A DNA stretch of 64,000 nucleotides from Alitta virens (Eukaryota; Annelida; Polychaeta; Phyllodocida; Nereididae), in NCBI GenBank assembly GCA_932294295.1, contig OW028573.1:69045829-69109828 (forward strand), in the 5' to 3' direction. This document shows positions 31,777 through 46,700 of this stretch, piece by piece. The notes below the pieces were generated by a model. It worked only from the letters and a program-made list of their open reading frames with translations, searched no databases and had not been told where the DNA came from. Both the position numbers and the translations under genes were made by a program. How positions within the stretch are numbered: position 1 is the stretch's first letter; every line of letters begins with the position of its first letter.

Positions 31777-34700
31777 GTACGTGTTGACTGCCATGTTTCG
31801 TTCTTGCCTTTCTTCCCAGACAGATGATAGCTAGAATTGATGCTGCGACTTGCTAAAGGCTCCAGAAAGTTTCAAACATTGCAGCAGAAAAAAGAAAAAG
31901 AAACCGTTTTCCATATTGTAGAGGCCATGATTGTGTTTGGCCTGATTCTAAAGTTTGGCATCATGGTATGTACAAAGTCTACTATGTTCATGATTGCCAG
32001 AATGCACTGAGACTCTGTTTTGTGAATTTATGTATAGTCACAGGGCAAGTTTATCACACTAGTTTTGTAAATGCCGACATTTTTAAGTGGATGAAATAAT
32101 TACTATTACAAAAAGTATCGAATTTTACTGATTCAACTATAGTCAATGATTCGAGCACAGTTTGTTGAATGTGGATGTCGTATATTTTATCACGTCCTTG
32201 AATATTGAGTTATGATGTTAAAGATTACCTATTTTTATTGATGAGCTTCATGGTCGACAACCTTACCTGTGTACTTAGAGCTTGATAGTTGATGTTATGT
32301 TGTCTAACCCCCTATTGTTTTTGGATAAGCCAAATCCCAGTTGGCCATGCTAGGCAGGCAGGGCGAGCGAAGGCTTAGCTGCTATTTTTCTTATGATGAA
32401 TTATAAATACAGGGCTAGGTGAAGGGCGGAGTATGTTGTTAAGGGGCACGGCTGGTATCGACCACCATGAGAACCTCCCATTTATCAAAGATATATATAT
32501 GCTGTAGCCCACACAATGCTTGTTTATGAGTAATATGGAGGAAAGATAGGCTTTCACCTTTGATACCACATGCATAAAAGGAAGACAAATGGGATAGTTA
32601 TGATGCTGAAAACTTCTTTATATTGTAGTCACCAGTTAGGATATCTGATGGTGATATAGTTGTGCACTTCTGTGATACAAGTGAAAATATTGTTGCAAAA
32701 TCTGCCAGCAAAAGTAACACATACATGGAACCTAGACAAAGATAGAGAACTTCTGCTATACATTGCTACCTGCCACTAAACAGAACTGTCCGGCTGTAGC
32801 TGGCTACTCAAAGCCGGATCTAAAAGTACATCTTCGTTAGAAACAGTTCACACAGAAGAGTCATTTTATTGGTTTTTACACTTTTCTCAAAACACTGTCA
32901 ATCCAAAGTTGAAACCTCTTGATGTTGTCTTTTCCCCTCGTGTAATGGAGTTATGTTTCTGGGAGTGACTTTCTGAGAGTCGCCATCAGAGCTGCAGAGA
33001 CAAGTTTTCTCCTGGGTCATGGCAGTCGTGTTTGTCATTTTCCTCTTTGATGGAGGACTGTTTGTCAAAGCTGGATTGCTTTCATTTTTAAATTGATTGG
33101 TGGGCAATTGAGATAGTGACAGACTTTATCCCCAACAAAGTCTCTTAATATCTTTTAAAAGTCTTTGAACAAAACACCGGTTCAAGAACCTTTCATATGA
33201 AGACTATAAGGTCCAAAGTTCGATGATCCTCTTCAGTAGGACCTACCGGTTAGGTGTCTAAAATGGTGAGGAGGTCTTAAAACGATATTCCAGCGAGCAC
33301 TAGGCCAGTCTGTTCAAAATTATAGTCATGGTGGACTCGGAAGTGCAGAAATAATAAACTTCCAGTTAACTCGTGAGAGCTGTCAAGTGTTCCAAACTGA
33401 ATTTAACGGTTTATTGATATTCTCAGGAGCTTGATTATTTGAACGTTCAGATGTGTCATTCCTGTTTGACATGTGCTTTTTAAGGCAATCGATTGCCTTT
33501 AAATGTAAATGTATGTACCTCTGCCAAGTTGACACGTGCAATTACACTGGCTGTCCCTCGAGTTAGTCATTTCAAATTCCGAAAGTTCCTGCCAAAGGAA
33601 ATATAGTGACTGGCTTAGCTTTCCAGTCTCAGACAAGCAAATCTCCATGGACTTCAAAGCAGCCTCGTTCTTGATGGCAAATGGACTTAAAGTGGGTGTG
33701 TGATTTGGGGCTTTCCACAATGGCATCTTGGATGCATTTAGAAATCAGGTGAAGAGCCAGACCATATCTGAAGGTTTACAGTATACCAGCACTTGTTGAT
33801 TCTAGAATGAATGTTTGTACAAGGGAATATGGTTGTTAACTTGTCTTGTCAATATGCCAAAGGCTATTGGTCTGAAGCTTAACCAACTTACATGACCAGC
33901 TGTCAGAGGCAGACGTAATAATGAGATGATAAGGCCTGGAGTCCACATCTTGTTACATTGTTACACATTTACCCCATGCATGGGTGGGGATATACATTTT
34001 ATGATAATATACTTGCCTCAGTATAGACAACCGGTACAAGGCACCTCCAATTTAACGTCTCATGCAATCGACATCCAGAGTTCTAATTTATTAGCTAACA
34101 CGGATTTGTATTATCCAAAGGCAACACTCTTACTGAAATGCCTTGCCATTGTGTAAAACTATTACACTTCAATTCCATGATATTGTATTTTAGAGAATTG
34201 TTCAAAGCTATTTGCAGAGGATGTATTTGTCAGTTCAGTGATTTCACTGAATTTTATGCAATCTAATGATTTGAAATTGAGCCAAAATGTATTAGGGTGC
34301 GTGCCTTGCACTTGGGTTCATACATTAAAGCACGCATGAGTGAAATTGCGAATACAATTTTAAAGCTCAGTGAGCAGTAATCTGGGTTTGTTGGTCAGCA
34401 AAGGTCATTTAATTCATATATTACACAGCTGCAGTTCAGTGAAGTGTATCTGAAGAAGTCTGTGTTAGGTCAAGTAGGCTTCAAAATGTTGGGTTGTCCC
34501 AGGATGCAGGGCGGCTAATTTGGTCCCATTGCCTGAGGACTGCATTGTTGATTGCTCTCAGCATGCTTACAAATGATGGCATGTAAATGAGCATCTCTCG
34601 TGTCTGCTGCATTGCTTTCGATGTTTCAGCATTGTTGCATTGTTCCTGCTGTATATGAAGAGAGGAATGAATTATGCTATCACTCTGAAGTTTCAAGAGA

Positions 34701-37700
34701 AAACAATGTGTGGACGGGACATGAGATATTTCTGTCAGAGTTACACTGCAACAAATATTCCTTTGTACCTCATGAGGCTACTTTGTTGCTTTTGAATTGT
34801 CAGCCAGACTGTTCTTCTAATGGGACATAACAATGGGAATGCTAGGTTTGCTGTTGTTAAAAAAAATATCTGTGGTATTGTAAAGCCTGGTGCTAATTAG
34901 AAGCTGGAGTTATGAAAGGTCGTGATCAGTGGATATCCACCAAAAAATATTTCAGGAGTTCGTGCACTGTGTAGTGAATTGTTCTTATCTACTTCGCAAG
35001 CAGTATTCTCTGTATTGTACCAGCTCTGCTGAACAATGCTGAAGGTCCCGTGTTCAATCCCCGGCCCGGACACTCTTCAAGAGCTACATCCAAGCTGGAT
35101 GTCGATCACACGAGACATTAGATTGGAGGTGCCTTGTACTCAGTGTCTATGCTGCAGCAAGTAAAAGACCCCACCCAATTGGTAAATATGTAACATGGTG
35201 TTCACTCCAAGCCTTATCATCTCATCATTACGTCTGCCTCCGACAGCTGGTCATATAAGCTGTCTAAGCTTCAGACCCAGTAGCATTGAGACATAGACAT
35301 AGACACACATAGACGTACGTATTCAAATTTTATGATAATGACGTCATAGGACACAGGGGCGACATCTGGCGTAGTGCTTGTTAACGCTCATGGTAATGCA
35401 CCACCTTGTGCAACACTCGTAACCCACTCTTGGACCTTCTAGTATGTAAAGTAGTGATACTGTTTTCAGTATTCGTCCTACACTAAAAGGCTCGTATATC
35501 CATTATTTGTGGCTTTAGAACTAACTGGAAATGTTTATCAGTGGCCTTGCCCGATTTCTTTTGTGACTAATAAGCATTGCTCTTAATGTAAACAAGATTA
35601 CAAAAAGCACTGATTACAAATTAGATGGATGTTATCATGATCACGGGTCATTTTTTATGTTCGCTAGATCCAGATCTATGGAAAGTGGGCTGCGTTTATT
35701 TGCAGTCAGTAATTAGCTATTTGGTGGTGGTGATAAGCAAGAGTTGCCTGGAACACCTGGCTGTCTGCTCTGTACATGCATGGATGTGGCAAACACATGC
35801 TGCAGACTGCTCAATCAAGCCGATTGTTGTTCTTCTCGGGGATAATAGTCACACAACATGCTGTGAGGCTGCTGCAAGTGTAGGGTTGCTATGTGAGAAG
35901 ACCTGTTCTTAGAAGCAAGATGGGAGGGTTATAGCAATCAATGTAGATGCTGTATAAAAAGAAAGTACTTGCTTGCAACTTTAAGATTGTAATTGCTGCG
36001 AATACACTCTTGTAAATTGCACAGCAGAGCTGTGACACCACAATAGCACCAGACTTGAGTAGGTATTGCCTAGAGTTAAGAAACTAAAACATTAACCCTT
36101 TCATAAGAGTGAGCTTTTTAAGCTATAGTTTGTAGGGACAAACAGCTATTCTCGAAGTTATTTTGTGGAGCTTGCACTTGAACGTTAACCCACTGTTACG
36201 AGCTGTGGACAATGTGGAGATGTACAAAAGACTTTAAGACACAATTAAGTCTAGCAGCTTAAAACTTAGGCAATACATCTTTTTAAACACCAGTAATCCT
36301 GACTGCAAGTGACTGCCAATTATATGTATCTGAAAGAAAAATCCTTTGCAAGTGTAAAGTTCTGCTAGTATTGACAGTGTCTATTGAATCCTAGTAATGC
36401 CAAGGTCTCAGGACTGAGATGGCTGGTATACTGTATTTATATTGCAAACACAAACGCATCAACATTTTTTGTCAAAAGTTTAGTTTGTTTAACAAATCTG
36501 CAATGTTATGTTTATGGGTCTGCAGGGACTATGGGCATTTAGTCTGCTGGGCTGCCTCTGCTTTGGGCCATGGTCAAAGTGGTTGAGACTGGTAGATAGG
36601 CTGTCCCTTGTGGCTGTGGGCTGTTCACCCACACTCTGATAAGGCAAGTTAAAACAGTGCTGATAGGCAAGTCTCCCAAGTCCCAGAGTTTTTCACTAAG
36701 GACCAGGCTTATGTTACGGTGCATAGCTATTGTCTGTAGATTAACAGCAGATCTGTTGCAGTTTTTTCTTGCTGGGAATGGTGCAGGGAATGTTACAAGA
36801 ATGTTAGGAACTGTAATGTTTTTATAATGTAAATAGTGTTCTTCCTTCAGCTGTGCAGAAAATGGCACACATTGAGTTATTGGTTCGCCTTAGGAAATCA
36901 TGTTTATACAAGCTGCCATATAGAGTTGCTGGAAATGATTCAGAAAATTGCTGCAAATCACTGCTGGGTGGAGAGATACGCTAAATATACGGGCTCAATT
37001 TGAGTAATTTTAAAAGCTGACGTTTTATAATGGTACATTAATGTTGTGACAATTATTGTCGCCATGGTCATAAAGATTTTCTGAGTCAAATGTGTAATGT
37101 ATTGTGGTTCACGTATGAATTTTAAAGGAAAACAGCCAATGTCTACATTATTAGGTGCAATGGAAGATATTTGGAATTTGAAAATGCATGAAATAGAGAG
37201 TCGGACCACCTGAATATAGCACAGAAATAACAGCTGGTTCCATGAACGACAAGAGAACTCAAAATGTTCTATTGACTGCCAAATTTAGAAGATGTCTCAG
37301 TATAGCCCCTGTTCTGCTTCTCTCGTGGTAAACTGTAAATAAATGATACATTGTTTGAAGTCAGAGGTAGATGGCAATAACACTCTTTTGTTAATTACAG
37401 GAGGGAGAAATTTCATCATCAACATCATGTGTCAGCATCTCATCCTCAGCAACTTACCAGGACAGTGTGGAGTCAGTGCTGACATGGCTCCTCCAAGCAG
37501 AAGATACTTTGAGCAAACAACCTGACATCGCCAATGACCTGCCAACTCTCAAGCAACAGTTTCATCAACATGAGGTGGGTCTGCTCACTGAAGTGAACTC
37601 TAAAAGAGTCTCCTCTAATCACTGTGTTGTTTTGTCCCTTTGATGTGAATGAGCATTATGTACAATTCAAAAGTGAAAAGAAATTTGGAAAAAAGACACG

Positions 37701-40700
37701 AGATGGAATGAAAAGAGCCATCAATGTAATTAGATCAGTGCAGCTGTTCTTAGAGTCTCCTCAGTGATTGATGGAGTTAATTATTTAGATAAATGTGTGT
37801 TCTCAGATCGCTTCTCATTCGTACTGTACTTTCCCTGTGATTGGATTGTACATTGATTGAATCTTGTCATGTCATGCAGGAGTTTATGCTGGAACTCACC
37901 GAGCAGCAGAACTGCGTTGGATCGGTCTTACAGGAAGGACAGTCCATGCTGCAGGACACCGAATTGTCCGACGAAGACAGACAACAGGTCAATGCGCAGA
38001 TGACCTTACTGAACACTCGGTGGGAACACCTTCGACTCCACGCCATGGACCGACAATCCAAGTAAGCCCCTCGAACATTGTGTGGATTGTATGCGGAAGA
38101 TCAGTGTGTTTAAATGGGGATAGAATTTTCATGAGAATTCATGAATACCTAATGATTGAGATATGAAGGACTTTGTTGGTTAGTTGTTAATGCTCATGTA
38201 GTTCGGATTGCCCTATTTACTAAATGTGAGTCTAGTTGAAAGGAAAATCCTCACAATCTCTAAGATGACATTTATAGGGTTAGGCAGAAGAGTATTTTAG
38301 TGTTGGGTTCGCTAGACTGCAGGCATGTCCCATTACTGTTTGTCATGGGCTCTTCAAATAGGAAAGAAAAATATTAAAAGTAAAACACACATAACAAAGC
38401 CCATAGGAAACTAGATCCAGATGTGGTTCATTCCTAAGAAGCTACTTGTTTAGCTAACCACCCAAGCAGTCACTGTGTATATTTTGTCAGAGTCTGTCAT
38501 TTTTCATACAAGGTTACCAAGACTACTTTGACTTTCTGACTGCCATTTGTCACTTTGTCCGAGGACATAACAATCACTGACATGTGATCAGAGGTAGGAC
38601 TAATCAGTTGCCAGGTGTTATGTTTTACAACCTGAGTAAATGAGCTGGTTGGTCTCACCTTGAAGGTGCAAAGAGCGGATGAAGTGTCTGGATGACAGCC
38701 AAGATTTTTTCTTCCTCCAGGAGAGAAAGTGACATATCAAGGTGTATTCTATGATCGTTGATCCATTCATTAAGATTAGATGAAATATGAGAATGTGAAG
38801 TGAATTCAAGATTTTATTTTAGATATCTGCATCACAGATTGAAAGCTGCTGCCTATAGAAACTGAGGCATTTCCTTCAAACAACAATTTAATCTGATTGA
38901 TGTCCCCATCATGCAGCATTTGCTGAAGTAATTGAAAGTAATTTAGATTTTAATGGGGCAAAAGATCCAACAGTTGGCTTTGTTTGTTGTGCTAGTGAGA
39001 CCATCAGACTGCATGGTATGGTATTGGATTGACATTTCCATTAGCATGCATATCAGTACCCTAGATCTACTGAGGGCAGGATCAGAGTACATATTTACGC
39101 ATAATAACTGGGGTGGGTGAGCGAGTGGTCCTCAGTCTCCCCATCACTTGTAATTTAACTCCGCAAAGCAGCATCAAAGGCCTTACAACATGTATAAGTC
39201 ATGAATGGAATAAGCTGCCCCCTGCCCTTCTTGTTATCAATCTCCAAAGTATACCTATTAGCCTTGTATTTTGCTGCATTTGTGCAGATGATGTCTTACT
39301 GTAAACGGGACATCATAACGTCACTCATTAATTATGTGTGAATCTGACAGCTAGGTGTACTCCAATCGATCCGCCCATAATGGACCATGTGTTTTTATTG
39401 CATGAGTGATCAATGAGAGACATTGAGAGTCTCAGTACATGACTGATCTCTGTGTTTGTATGTTTGTTGTAGTTTAGCTACAACTGTATATTCTGATTGT
39501 CAAGGTTAATTGTCAAGGTCATGCTTCTCCTATGCCCTGACTAGCCCTGAGGGAATATGGGAAGGGAGAGTTGCTTTATGGGGAAGTCTGGTGTGTCTTT
39601 GCTAAACTATACTCGTATGTGCCCTAAATGCTAAACATGAGATATGTAGCACCTTTGCTTATGCTGTGGGTAAAAGAAATTCTGACTTACAGTGTGAGTT
39701 ACTTAATATATACCTGTCTGTGAGGCAGTTAGAGACTTATACATTTGTTGCAAATCAACTGATCTCTTTTGTTAATCTTCTTATACCTGGTTGCAAAGAT
39801 CACATGCACCGTATCATATCACCTTCAAACAGAAAATACTCGACTTCATACAGTTGTGTGTACGAAACAGGTATCAGGTGCCCACGTAATGCACTCATGA
39901 GACTCCTGGTTTGACCAGGGGCTAATATGCAATGCAAGGAATGACCCCAGGGCATCGTGCTGGTGGCCCAGCTTACTTTCCTGTTCGAATCTGAGTTGAA
40001 TTATAGGGCATCTAGCTTACACTTCTGCTCTGGCTGAATACCTTGCAGACGGCCCAGCTGACTTTTGCTCTAATCTTAGTGATCCAGTGTTAGTTTTGTA
40101 CATATCTAACCATACAGTTTGCAAACTTTGCACCTCTCCATTATAATGATACTGTAGCTTACTGTGTAGTTAGCCTGCAGTGATTGCATGACATTTGTTA
40201 AAGTGATTCAGTCCCCCTGGCTCTACAGAGTGTATTATGGTTGGTACAAAGCCAAACTTTGCAACTGCATAATACACTCATTCACAACAATAACTTGGTA
40301 AATGCCCAGTTTTAGTCTTTTTTTTATAGTCATTCCGTTGTTATGTCAACACCAACATATATACATTGCTACAATTTTGGCAGTAATTTTGTTGTCAACA
40401 TGAAAAAGTATCATGTCTTTTTATATCGTTTATGGGCCAAATGCAGGCAAATCTGCATTAAAAGGTCTGCCTGGAAATATATTCAGCAAACAAATGTGTT
40501 TAGAGCTCAGCTCTTTCGTGAAAAACGCCGCTTTCGTTATAAATCAGCTGTTTTTGCGGTTATTTTGCCACCCACTCTGATATTGTCCTAACACCATAAG
40601 ACAGTGAAATTGAGCAGCTGGCATGTTTATATTACATCAACTTCTGTCTTACCTGAGGTTTTGTATGACTTGGGGCAAACTCATTGTCTAGTTATGTGGC

Positions 40701-43700
40701 CCTTGTCCATGGTATGTGATGGGCTCCTTGTGAGTCAGTTCAGACTCACCAGCTATGAGGAAAGATGTGGGGGAGGCTAAAGTGATACCTGGCAAACCTG
40801 GTTCAACTTGCAAAAAAAGATTATAATTACCGAAGTTCAGGGTGTTGCTGTACAGAGTATTTACCGAGCTCTTTGGGTCCACTGAAGCTTACAGTTTTAA
40901 TGCACCATGAGATATCCATTATCTTGTTAAGTAGCAGTCTAACAGATGACCTGCTTGGATATAAAAAAAGGGGAAAGAGAAAAATAAAAGTAAAATAAAG
41001 AGTAACCTGTGCTTGGTGGGATGTAGTTCTCACAGGCTATCCTGTAGTAGCCCTGACATTTAGAACCCCTCTGACATTTAACTGTTTAAGAGGTTCTTAG
41101 TTTTTGGGTTAATGAATGACTAACGCATGTGTGGAGTTGGCGGGGTCAGGCCTTGGCGGTAAATCAGAGAGATTAAATGTTGTGAAGAAGAGATGTAAGC
41201 TATGTAATGTAGTGGTCAGTGATTGAGAAAGATGTTGTGTGATGTTGCAGGCTACAACAGACCCTGATGGAGCAGCAGCAGCAGCAGCTGACCTTGCTGA
41301 GCAATTGGTTGCAAGAAATGGAGGGCAAGATTGGAGAATGGAGTCCGGTGGTCAACAATATGCACCAACTGGGTGGTCAGATCGCCCAACTCAAGACCTT
41401 CGAGGAACAGCTGGAACACAAACAGGAACATGTGAACAACCTTCATAACATGGTCATTGTTGTGGATGATGCTAATGGAGAGAAAGGTGAGAGTAATTGT
41501 TGGCTGGTCTAGTCATTACACTCATTTGCACCTTGGAAAGGTCATGCTGCTCACACACCTCAAATAATACCATTCCCTGCCATCCTGTAAGAAAATGCAG
41601 TGTGGCCAAGACATTACATGAAGAGATCTTATTCCAGAATATTTTCGGCTGTGACAATTTAGTTTACACAAACAAATTGAAGTTAAGATGTACTTGTAAA
41701 ACTATTTTCTCTCTTGGGATGACCTTTGATAGTGATGTGGAAAGTTATGATCTTTCGAATTCTTTCATAAAATGCACCTTTGCATGTAGGCAGGATAAAC
41801 TGTTTTCTCGTTCCAAAATAGTGGAACTTAATGGCAAATAAGTTTAATCTACCTAAATGATAACCAACTACAAGAAACATAGATTTAAGTTCCACTCATC
41901 AACACAATTAAATAAACAGTAGTACAATGCAATTATTGATGATTAAAAAGAGATGAACTCCATGCAAAGACAGATCGTGATGTAAGAAAAATTAGACAGA
42001 TAAAAGATAAAGAGATAAGAGCAGGGTGGGAGAAAAGGGGGTGGGAAAAGCATATGAAGAAGCAAGGCTGCTGCAAAGTCTAAGATGCAACTGACCAAAG
42101 ACCATGAGGTCAGGCAAGTTAAAATCAGGGTGGCAGTTAGGTAAGAAAGATTAATTGGCGAAAATTCATGAATGTGTAAACTAATGGTATCATTTTCTGT
42201 AGAAAGTTGATTGTGACACTGTTTACATTCTTCATATTAACTTCTGATGTGTTGCAAGATAAGTTATTGATATGCACTCGTTGTGAAGCGTTCTTGAGAA
42301 GGAGACTTATCATAAAGGTCTCAAAAGTTATCTCTCTAAGGTTGACTTCTTGCACAACTAAAATGATCAATGATTGATCCAGACTGAGATAAATAGACAA
42401 AATGAAGTCCTGACTCAATCTAGTCTTGTGATCAATAACCGTCTAGGAAGGTTAAATTCATGTGACATACATACAGAATTAGATCTTTCAAAGTTCAGTC
42501 CTTGTCATATTAAATAATCACAGTTTTATAAGACAAGTTTGTAAGTTTAATACACCTATGCATTTTTGGCATTGTCGAAATTGGTAACTGTTTGATTAAT
42601 CGCAGCCGGTGTATGTGTTGGCAATTTGACAAGTACAAGGCCAAACCTTCTTGCAAATATCAGTGGGTTACTTGAATATGTGGGATCACTGAAGCATATC
42701 ATGGACTGCTTTAACATATTCTTCCAACTTTTAATTTATAGAGCTTAGCAATGACTGGAGCCAACTCATGGCTTAATAAAATTGAGTGGTCTTGCAGTGA
42801 ACGAAACGATCTACTAAAAAAGCTACTTATTTTATGACTTATTTCTATCAGTATTATGTCGTTCATGAACTCCGTCAATCTCAACTAGTCTGGAAAGCAT
42901 AAGATTGCTACTACTTCGTGGCTTTATCTTAATTTTCTCATAAGAATGCTAATGATCATTTACCATGCATGGTGCGTTGAAGGATACAACCTTGCTAACA
43001 TAAAACATACATCTTTGCTTATAATGTTAGTCCTTGATTTACTATTCTACTGTATTACTAAGTTGAACTTTCTGTGGGTGGTGCTGACTTAGCTAATATG
43101 CACATCACAATCATCACAGTCATTCTGGTCCATGTCAGCAGGACCCAGGTATGCTCCTTAGCAGAGTGACCAGTTGGACCCATGCTGCAGGTGCCTTATA
43201 AAAAACTGTATCTACTAATCTGCTATTTGCTTGGATAACTTAATCATGCATTCACCTGTTTACTGCATAGAAATCCCTGGGTGGCTACTGGCTAGCATAG
43301 AAGTCATAACACAACTTAATCTCTGTGTGGGAAATGTAGGGTCATTCTTGACCTTGTTTCAAGGTCACAACAGAAGACAAGCCTCAGGTGTATTCTAGGT
43401 ACATCACCTTATGACCATGGTGACCCCGTGGCATAGATCAAGACAAAATGTTAGACTGGTGATCACTCTTGCAGTCGTGGTCTATCATTCAATGTATGAC
43501 ACTCAAAGTTGTTAATTATTTTGTGATGTTTCCCAGTACATGATGTATGTGCAATACTATTTGATATGCATTAATGTATAATGATCACAATCATTCTTAT
43601 AATACAAAAATATCAAGTACATGGTACATGATTTATGCAGTTCATATTTATGTACGCAGTGATTCCAATACATTTGCCCACATATTCTTTTCTTTGCTCT

Positions 43701-46700
43701 AACATATATTGTACAATATATTGATTGTGTTGTGGTCATAAGAAGTTTAATCGAACAATATATGTTTCCTTTTTAGACAAATTCTCCTATAATTTTTAAA
43801 GCAAAGTGAAAATGTATTTATAATACTTAATAGTGTCTTATGAAGATGTGGTTAAAAAGTGTCTCGCTCTGGCTACTTAAGCGTTTGAAGAAGGTGGTTT
43901 TGACATCGCTGTGGTTTTTCTCCAGGTTATGAAGACTTAGAGGAGCAGCTGGAGCAATTGGGTCAGAGGTGGGCATCTGTCTGTCACTGGGTGGAGGAGA
44001 GATGTGCCACAACTCAGAATATACGGCACAAGTGGTCAGCCTTTAATGACCGCTTCTATGACTTCACCACCTGTCTGCAACACAATGAGAAACTATTGAC
44101 CAACATTAAGCTTGACAAATCTACACCCTCAGATGACCTCATGAGACAGATATGGAATCTGAAAGTGAGTAATTGGCCTGTTATGATCATCAGTGATGAA
44201 CAACTGTTGTTTTTTACAATAAACCTGTGCATGTGATCATACAGTTTTTTTTTCAACATTAACTCTGCTTGTGATCGGAACATTTAATGAACTTAAGTGA
44301 ATGCTAATCTTGTAAGTTTCTCTTCATAGTAGGACATTTTTTAGAGAAACACCAGTGGAATTGCAGATATGATGTATTATCTAATCAAGGTGCCATTAAC
44401 ATGGGTGAAATGGTTCGTTGGCTCTTATCAAGAATGAGATGGCTGGGACTTTCAGCCGGAAAACAAGAATAATATTTATCATAAATTAACTCAGTCATTA
44501 ATGCTGCACTAAAATATTTGTCTAATTTTACACTGAGATTTTTGTTAGGTGTAATGTACTAACAACAGAAGCCTCTACTGAAACAAATTCATGTTATCTG
44601 CAAAGGAAATGAATCATGATAATGTCATTCAGGGTGTTTTCGATATCACAAAAACAGTTATGGGGTAACTTATTGCTGGTACATAAGATAAAATGTGGTA
44701 GCTGGCAATGCAAAAACATGAACGGTTTTGATAAAACTTGCTTACCTCCACCCTTTGGTAAAAATGGGAAGCCATTAAGTTAAGTAAATGGTCTCTTAAC
44801 ATCACACAAACATCATGAATCTTGATGTTTGCTGGCATTTTAAGGTGAACCAATATGTTTTTCCTATAATACTGGACTAATTTTAATAAGCTCACCAGGA
44901 GTAAAGCACAAATTAATATGTTCTTGAACCAGTTATATGTGGCAATTGTGGGAGTTTCTTTATTATAATTTTTCTCTGTACCGTCCTTGTAATCCTGCAA
45001 CCATTTTCTCAGGTCTGAAATTCCTGTAAAGTAAACCCTCGTGTAATTTCTAGTCATCTCAAGGTGTTAGTAAACAGCGGTGGCTGCCAGTCTTTACCCC
45101 TCTCTGTTGTTTACATTATATACTACTAAAAATCAGACAGACAATCCCTAGCTGCCCTGACAGCTGCCGACATGTTCCTTGCTTGAGCGGGTTTACTGGT
45201 GTGTTGATTTTAGTCCAGGAAATAGTCCTAGAAGTATATGATCATCTGTTTTGAATAGAAGAGACATTTGATCAATTCATTTCAAGAAATTATATAATTG
45301 TGTTGCTCAGATATCAAATAAGTCTGTGATATCATGCAGTAATTGTAGGATACATTGTATTTTAGATGTTATACAAAGCGTATTGCATGAGAGGTAATTG
45401 CTTTTTTTAGAGCGTTGAGCATGAGATGGATATCCAGCTGAGTCAGTTTGATGAGTTACAAGAGTTAGGTCAGGACTTGATGCTCTATGTTGGAGAGGGG
45501 GCTCGAAATAATTTGACAGAACAACTAACTGACCTGCAGGAGCGCTGGGACAGCCTTGTGCACCAGATGGACCACCACACTAAACGAGTGAGTATTGGCT
45601 GTTGATATGAGGATGAGGATACTTTATTTGTTATTGTCTCCTAGTTGAGTTTTTGCTCTTAAGGGACTGCAGTATGATTATCATAATGTCACTGCGATTA
45701 CAGCAATTTACTGAGCTATTGGCAATTTCATATAAAATTTATTTTTGTGTAAAATTTTGATTGCACAAGAAAATAAAGTAAAAAGGTTGTCTGACACTCA
45801 TATTCAAGATCTGAACTTTGTGAAGAAGTGCATTTAATGTCTTATAAGCAAAAATCGAAGTAGGTTGTTTTTGTGTGTACTGACACAGTAGATTTATGTT
45901 ATACTTTTTTATGGGATGTATTTTGCAATTTAAGTACATAATTGTACACATGTCATCAGAGATTGCAACATGAGATGATCTATTCCAATTTCATGCTGTC
46001 TGAATTGTATTGCAGATTGCTAAAATTGGTCTGGACATAAAAGTGAAAGAAGGGCCTGGGTCCACTCATTCCATGACAATCATTCAGGGTGACCGAGTCA
46101 TCAAGGACGATTTCCTGAAGTACGTAATTCCTGCAAAGCGTTCCAGACTGGACACTCCTAACAGACGTAAACTGGATGCGCAGATGGCATTATTCACAGA
46201 CTGGCTGGACACAACAGAAGCAAATTTGGAACTTCTCACCAACCAAACTGAGGCTGATCCCAACAACCAACTTTCTCTTGAGGAACAGCTTGTCCTAATT
46301 CAGGTAATAATTTGCATTGGCAAACATTGGTTGGCTTTGATGTGGATCATAGGATTGTAATTGCCAATTCGGAACATTTTTTATTGTCAATTGAAGAGTA
46401 CGTGTGACGTAAAAAAGGGTTATGGTGTTTGTTATGTATGGAGCAAGTTCTCATCCATTGTTAAATCATTCTAGAATTCTTTTGGGTATCTTATTAAAAG
46501 TATTCTCATTTATTTGCCGCTTTTATTTGGCGATTGTTGCAAAAAGGGTTTATTGCCTGTAGGTGAAGAGCATCTGTTGTCACTGTTGACATTTTAGGGC
46601 ACTGATTGACATTATCGTGTATTATGCATCATTCACAGGACACGCGGAAGGATATAGACAAACATGAACCAGAATTAGGAGAGCTGGCAAAACTAGCAAA

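Larger units (their letters stand above)
31777..37400 (+). other. Dystrophin intron 1, 5.6 kb
   Basis: Contains two inverted copies of a second SINE-like family (33850 and 35025). No coding exon seen; short open frames have no conserved features. Confidence 0.6.

Noticed and set aside
41268..41283. Expandable CAG repeat in exon 4
   Set aside because: Only five units encoding glutamine inside a normal spectrin helix; short and not notable.
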